Assembly: GCF_004331285.1 (NCBI RefSeq)
Contig: NZ_SJOH01000016.1
Span: 41,911-105,910, forward strand
Origin: Acinetobacter sp. ANC 3781
GTDB lineage: Bacteria; Pseudomonadota; Gammaproteobacteria; Pseudomonadales; Moraxellaceae
DNA length: 64,000 bases
Direction: 5' to 3'
Shown here in pieces: positions 60,900-64,000 of the stretch. Under the pieces are notes generated by a model that had not been told where the DNA came from, ran no database searches, and saw nothing but the letters and a program-made list of their open reading frames with translations. Both the position numbers and the translations under genes were made by a program. Position 1 is the stretch's first letter. The number at the start of each line of letters is the position of its first letter.

Positions 60900-61385
60900 A
60901 TGTATCAAGTTAGACCTATTCAAGCACAAGATAATGCTGAAATTGCACGTGTTATTCGCGAAGTTTCCAAAGAGTTTGAACTTGCTCCTGAATCAGGTTT
61001 TGCTGTAGCTGACCCCATTTTAGATGACTTATACACGGTTTATCAGCAATCTAATGCTCAATACTGGGTGATTGAAAATGAACAGGGTGAAATTTTAGGT
61101 GGTGGTGGTTTATCGCCTTTAAAAGGGGATCCTAGCATTCTAGAAATTCAAAAAATGTACTTTCTGCCCGAAATACGCGGTCTAGGATTTGCTAAGCAAC
61201 TTCTGGAAAAAGCCTTTCAGTTTACTTTACAGCATGGTTTCCAATCTTGTTACCTAGAAACGACCAAAGAACTTTGGCAAGCAGTCAAACTTTATGAAAA
61301 ATTGGGTTTTGAGTATCTAAATCATCCCAAAGGTAACACTGGACATAGTCATGCATGTGAGATCTGGATGGAAAAACGATTGTAA
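60900..61385 (+). CDS. GNAT family N-acetyltransferase
   Basis: A 161-aa acetyltransferase. It starts MYQVRPIQAQDNAEIARVIR, with EILGGGGLSPLKG, then IQKMYFLPEIRGLGFAKQLL containing the RxxGxA-type acetyl-CoA loop, and KLYEKLGFEYL. The acceptor is unknown. It stands alone after the terminator. ATG 60900 is used; no clear ribosome binding site is seen. Confidence 0.88.
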   Translation: MYQVRPIQAQDNAEIARVIREVSKEFELAPESGFAVADPILDDLYTVYQQSNAQYWVIENEQGEILGGGGLSPLKGDPSILEIQKMYFLPEIRGLGFAKQLLEKAFQFTLQHGFQSCYLETTKELWQAVKLYEKLGFEYLNHPKGNTGHSHACEIWMEKRL

Positions 61386-61782
61386 TTTTTCTACATTTTC
61401 AAACCTGTCTCAGTTGTAAAATAATACTTTTTAAAGTGAGATCTTCTCTATTAACTCAATTTATTTATAAATCACGTCAGCATTTACTTACACAGAAAGT
61501 ATTTATTGACGCCTATGCTAGAACTAGTATGCACCTTATGATTAAAAGATCAGGAAGCAGGATGTTTCCATAATAAAAACAATTAACGATATAAGCAGGA
61601 AGGATAAGGGTAAAACAGGAGTTATACCTTGCAACTGATATCAAATAAGCCCCGTTATGATGATAGGGCTTATTTTTACCAAGAATTTTCAAACCTTAAC
61701 AAGAATAAGCCAAAATCTGTACAGCTTCATCCGTTCAGCTTGTTAAGGTTGAATATTCAATAAGTAATTCAGGATCACTAAC
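61386..61782. other. Gap with a strong hairpin terminator; possible small RNA
   Basis: About 400 bp without a supported gene. AAATAAGCCC pairs with GGGCTTATTT at 61643-61675, followed by T. A possible promoter (TTGACG at 61506) lies about 140 bp upstream, so a short non-coding RNA or leader could be made. A TTG frame behind AGGAG at 61630 is regarded as chance. Confidence 0.35.
61643..61677 (+). terminator. Intrinsic terminator in the gap before the DJ-1-like gene
   Basis: A 10-bp stem AAATAAGCCC / GGGCTTATTT with a T-run. No upstream gene within 250 bp uses it. Confidence 0.75.
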
Positions 61783-62322
61783 ATGTCTAAGAAAGCATTA
61801 TTTATTACTTCTAATGTCGGCGTAGAACAAGATGAGTTGATTAAACCATTTGAATTTTTACAATCAAAAGGTATTGAAGTGATTCATGCCGCAGAAGAAT
61901 TAAAGGATGTTCAAACAGTTAAAAGTGATAAGGAACCTACAACCGCTTATACACCGCAAACAACTTTATCTAAAGTTTCTCCAGAGGATTATGATATTTT
62001 AGTAATTCCGGGTGGAACGGTAAATGCAGATACCTTACGTTTAAATGAAGATGCTCATAAAATTATTCAGCACTTTACTGACAATGCAAAACCGATTGCA
62101 GCCATTTGTCATGGGCCCTGGGTATTGATTAATGCCCAAAGAATTAAAGATAAAAATTTAACTTCTTATAAAAGTATAAAACTGGATTTAGAAAATGCCG
62201 GTGCAAATTGGGTAAATGAAGAAGTCCATCGTTGTAATACCAATAACTGGCCTTTAATTACTTCTCGATGCCCAGATGATATTCTGGCATTTAATCAGGC
62301 AATTTTGCATGAGATGGATTGA
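61783..62322 (+). CDS. DJ-1/PfpI family protein
   Basis: A 179-aa type-1 glutamine-amidotransferase-like protein. It starts ALFITSNVGVEQDELIKPFE, with DILVIPGGTVNADTLR, and the nucleophile elbow AAICHGPWVLI carrying Cys and His. This is the PfpI-like branch, linked in other bacteria to glyoxal or protein-repair stress functions. It is a single gene. The substrate cannot be given. Confidence 0.9.
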   Translation: MSKKALFITSNVGVEQDELIKPFEFLQSKGIEVIHAAEELKDVQTVKSDKEPTTAYTPQTTLSKVSPEDYDILVIPGGTVNADTLRLNEDAHKIIQHFTDNAKPIAAICHGPWVLINAQRIKDKNLTSYKSIKLDLENAGANWVNEEVHRCNTNNWPLITSRCPDDILAFNQAILHEMD

Positions 62323-62342
62323 TTAAATATACTAAGAAGATC

Positions 62343-62365
62343 AGTTCCATTAATATAATGGAACT
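62343..62365. other. Palindromic hairpin downstream of the DJ-1-like gene
   Basis: AGTTCCATTA pairs with TAATGGAACT around ATA. No strong T-run follows, so it may be a weak terminator or another RNA structure. Confidence 0.5.
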
Positions 62366-62518
62366 CGTTCTTTCATAAGTTTAAAATTTTAATCACTCAA
62401 AGATCAACTTATAAAAATACTTCATAAATCATTTGAATAATACAAAGCCTTGGCTCTTGACTCGCTCTGCCCAGACCACTAGCATAACTTCAATAAAATT
62501 TTCTTTGGGTTTCTAACC

Positions 62519-63100
62519 TTGTTAATTACGCATCATTTATCGAGCCTACGTTTAAAACTCCCTTCTGTTCATTTTTTTTCATTTAAATCAATAGCTATCG
62601 TCATTACTACTTTAGCTTTTACCGGTTGTACTTCCTTTAATGGGGGCTCAGTCGCTAAACGATCTGCTAAATTATCTACAGGTATTCAAAAAGCATATGC
62701 TGTTGCGCCAGATACTGCAAATCGTGTATCACCAATGATTATTCAAAGTGCAGAAAAATATGCTGTCGATCCCTTACTATTAGCGGCTATGATTCGACAA
62801 GAATCTAGCTATAGAAACTATGCTATTTCACCAGCTGGTGCTGTGGGCCTCACTCAAGTAATTCCACGTTACTGGCAACAGATATGCCCAGGTGATTTAA
62901 GTGATGAATATCATAATATTAATTGCGGAACGTATATTCTAGCCTCATATAACAATAAAGCGGGAAGTTGGCCTAAAGCTCTTGCTTATTACAATGTTGG
63001 ACCTACAGGCTATAATTCTAACCTTAAGATGAAAAAACAAGGTGAAAAATATGCCCAACAAGTTAAACAACACCACACTACCTTAAAAGATGCTTTATAA
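62519..63100 (+). CDS. Lytic transglycosylase lipoprotein (SLT domain)
   Basis: A 193-aa protein. The N-terminal helix IAIVITTLAFTGC ends in a lipobox-like TGC, so it is probably lipidated. The SLT domain (about residues 75-180) has SAEKYAVDPLLLAAMIRQES with the catalytic Glu, then SPAGAVGLTQV and ALAYYNVGPTGY. It cleaves peptidoglycan glycan strands. The only plausible start is TTG 62519; no ATG exists before the domain. It has a weak ribosome binding site. Confidence 0.87.
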   Translation: MLITHHLSSLRLKLPSVHFFSFKSIAIVITTLAFTGCTSFNGGSVAKRSAKLSTGIQKAYAVAPDTANRVSPMIIQSAEKYAVDPLLLAAMIRQESSYRNYAISPAGAVGLTQVIPRYWQQICPGDLSDEYHNINCGTYILASYNNKAGSWPKALAYYNVGPTGYNSNLKMKKQGEKYAQQVKQHHTTLKDAL

Positions 63101-63849
63101 ATTAATCGAAATCCTCCTATCAATTAGATAGGAGGCAATTCTGCTTACTTATTTAATCTCTTTTGCAGACTCTCTGTAAGCTCTAAAACCTCAACAACCA
63201 TATAAGATTCTGCTCCGTTGTAATAAACGAGAACTCGTCCATAACCCTTATTAGCAAAAAAACACCACCTTTCTTTCGAATTTTATTAGCTGGGAATAAC
63301 TAGTTTGAAGTTTGCCTACTCCTCGAATATTTCACTTGCAATTCATAATATTCATGCTCGCTTAAGCACTCCACTCCCATAAATAGAGTAAGATTCAAGA
63401 CTGCATTTTTTAAATTTATTGGCTTTTCTTGATATTTAATACTTTTTGGTCATAGGATAAGATTCTATGATCCAATCGACTTTCTATCCTACAATCCATA
63501 AAAATACACTGATCACTATATGATCATGTAGTAGCACCTCAGGTTCACCATTGATTTGTTCCATTGCATGTAATTTTCACATTTTATCTGGAATCTACTT
63601 ATAGCTTGCATAGTATCTTCAACTATTCTACTGCTTATACCACTGCATATTTTGCTCAAATCTTATTTTTTAAATATTCAAGAAATCTGCTGCTTGTTAT
63701 ATAGTTAAATGATTTTAATCTTACCCTCTTTTTTTGTTTTAAATATTTTGCATTATTCCTTTTAAATACTAAAAATTTAAAAAAAATAAGGAATTGTATA
63801 TAAAACGTTTTTTCTTTTCTGGCTCTTTCAGTGATTATTTTTGAGGCAT
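63101..63849. other. Decayed stretch with a minus-strand gene fragment
   Basis: About 750 bp. A hairpin CCTCCTATC-N5-GATAGGAGG (63112-63134) follows the transglycosylase. On the minus strand at about 63147-63275 the peptide FFANKGYGRVLVYYNGAESY then MVVEVLELTESLQKRLNK ends at a stop; another frame joins it through a T7 run. It looks like a broken gene of unknown kind. The rest has no coding frame I can support. Confidence 0.35.
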
Positions 63850-63881
63850 AAAAAAAGCCCCGCTATTGAGCGGGGCTTTTG
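63850..63881 (-). terminator. Terminator of the rRNA operon
   Basis: AAAAGCCCCGCT pairs with AGCGGGGCTTTT around ATTG, with a T-run on the minus strand. It lies just after the 5S gene. Confidence 0.92.
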
Positions 63882-63888
63882 GAATAAT

Positions 63889-64000
63889 GAGCTGGCGATG
63901 ACTTACTCTCACATGGGTAACCCCACACTACCATCAGCGCAAAGAGGTTTCACTTCTGAGTTCGGGAAGGGATCAGGTGGTTCACTCTTGCTATTGTCGC
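63889..64000 (-). rRNA. rrf: 5S ribosomal RNA (5' end outside window)
   Basis: On the minus strand the sequence contains CACCTGATCCCTTCCCGAAC, TCAGAAGTGAAAC, GATGGTAGTGTGGGGTTACC and the 3' end CATCGCCAGCTC. This is bacterial 5S rRNA, Acinetobacter-like. The first few bases lie beyond the right edge. The rest of the rRNA operon should continue to the right. Confidence 0.95.

Noticed and set aside
61630..61761. 44-codon TTG frame after AGGAG
   Set aside because: It runs through a strong terminator hairpin and has no protein-like pattern.
1..64000. CRISPR arrays, complete IS elements and tRNA genes
   Set aside because: No regular spacer-repeat pattern, transposase with terminal repeats or cloverleaf was recognised by eye. 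A dedicated scan would be needed to be certain.

Overview
The window looks like a chromosomal segment of an Acinetobacter species. The DNA is AT-rich. It carries an AlkB-type alkane monooxygenase divergent from an AraC-type regulator (the alkM/alkR layout of Acinetobacter), a cyanide-insensitive-type cytochrome bd operon, lpxB, a TusDCB-E sulfur relay, a cobalamin lower-ligand operon and a 5S rRNA gene at the right edge. Species cannot be fixed from the sequence alone. All calls come from reading the sequence and from family knowledge; no database search was run.

Layout. 0-2.4 kb: a partial uracil-DNA glycosylase, an SGNH esterase broken by one in-frame stop, and a small membrane protein. 2.4-7.4 kb: a four-gene acyl-CoA operon (acyl-CoA dehydrogenase, APH-like phosphotransferase, histidine-phosphatase-fold protein, SDR) facing a LysR regulator. 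7.4-10.8 kb: a membrane-anchored thermonuclease, a MocR regulator and an unrecognised protein. 10.9-16 kb: the cioAB-type oxidase with a 36-aa DUF2474 subunit, a DUF2946 protein, and a MarR-MFS pair with a visible operator. 16-20.2 kb: nitroreductase, fumC, and a GalE-like epimerase whose catalytic lysine is replaced by glutamine.

20.8-27.4 kb: an amidohydrolase relic next to a decayed prophage. The relic holds many tiny genes, mostly on the minus strand, several with their own intrinsic terminator (moron-like), four frameshifted genes, a truncated holin-like gene and a truncated ERF recombinase. Several genes here are under 60 codons: a 28-aa membrane peptide, two related Cys-containing microproteins of 33 and 37 aa, a 41-aa membrane peptide and a 56-aa secreted peptide.

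27.5-41.8 kb: tusDCB-tusE; HxlR; LysR with cidAB/lrgAB-like genes; cobS, a cobC-like phosphatase, cobT and cobU with a 2H phosphoesterase translationally linked to cobU; ybaK; DUF4142; alkM/alkR with a 21-bp-spaced direct repeat between them; lpxB. 41.9-47.4 kb: a Fur-box-preceded TonB siderophore receptor followed by DUF3649, PepSY and DUF3325 membrane proteins (siderophore-iron reduction type), and a TauE/SafE permease. 47.5-55.9 kb: DAHP synthase, a phosphatase-fold protein lacking the P-loop arginine, ispF, two LprI-like proteins, NUDIX, a DadA-like flavoenzyme under a tandem glycine riboswitch, a GNAT pseudogene, aroC and prmB. 56-64 kb: an ABC1 kinase, a pair of acyl-CoA dehydrogenases of which the first lacks the usual catalytic C-terminus, GNAT, a DJ-1/PfpI protein, a lytic transglycosylase, a decayed stretch, and the end of an rRNA operon.

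The points most worth following are the tandem glycine riboswitch on a D-amino-acid-dehydrogenase-like gene, the terminator-separated prophage small genes, catalytic-residue losses in three enzyme-fold proteins, and a six-copy 11-bp repeat.
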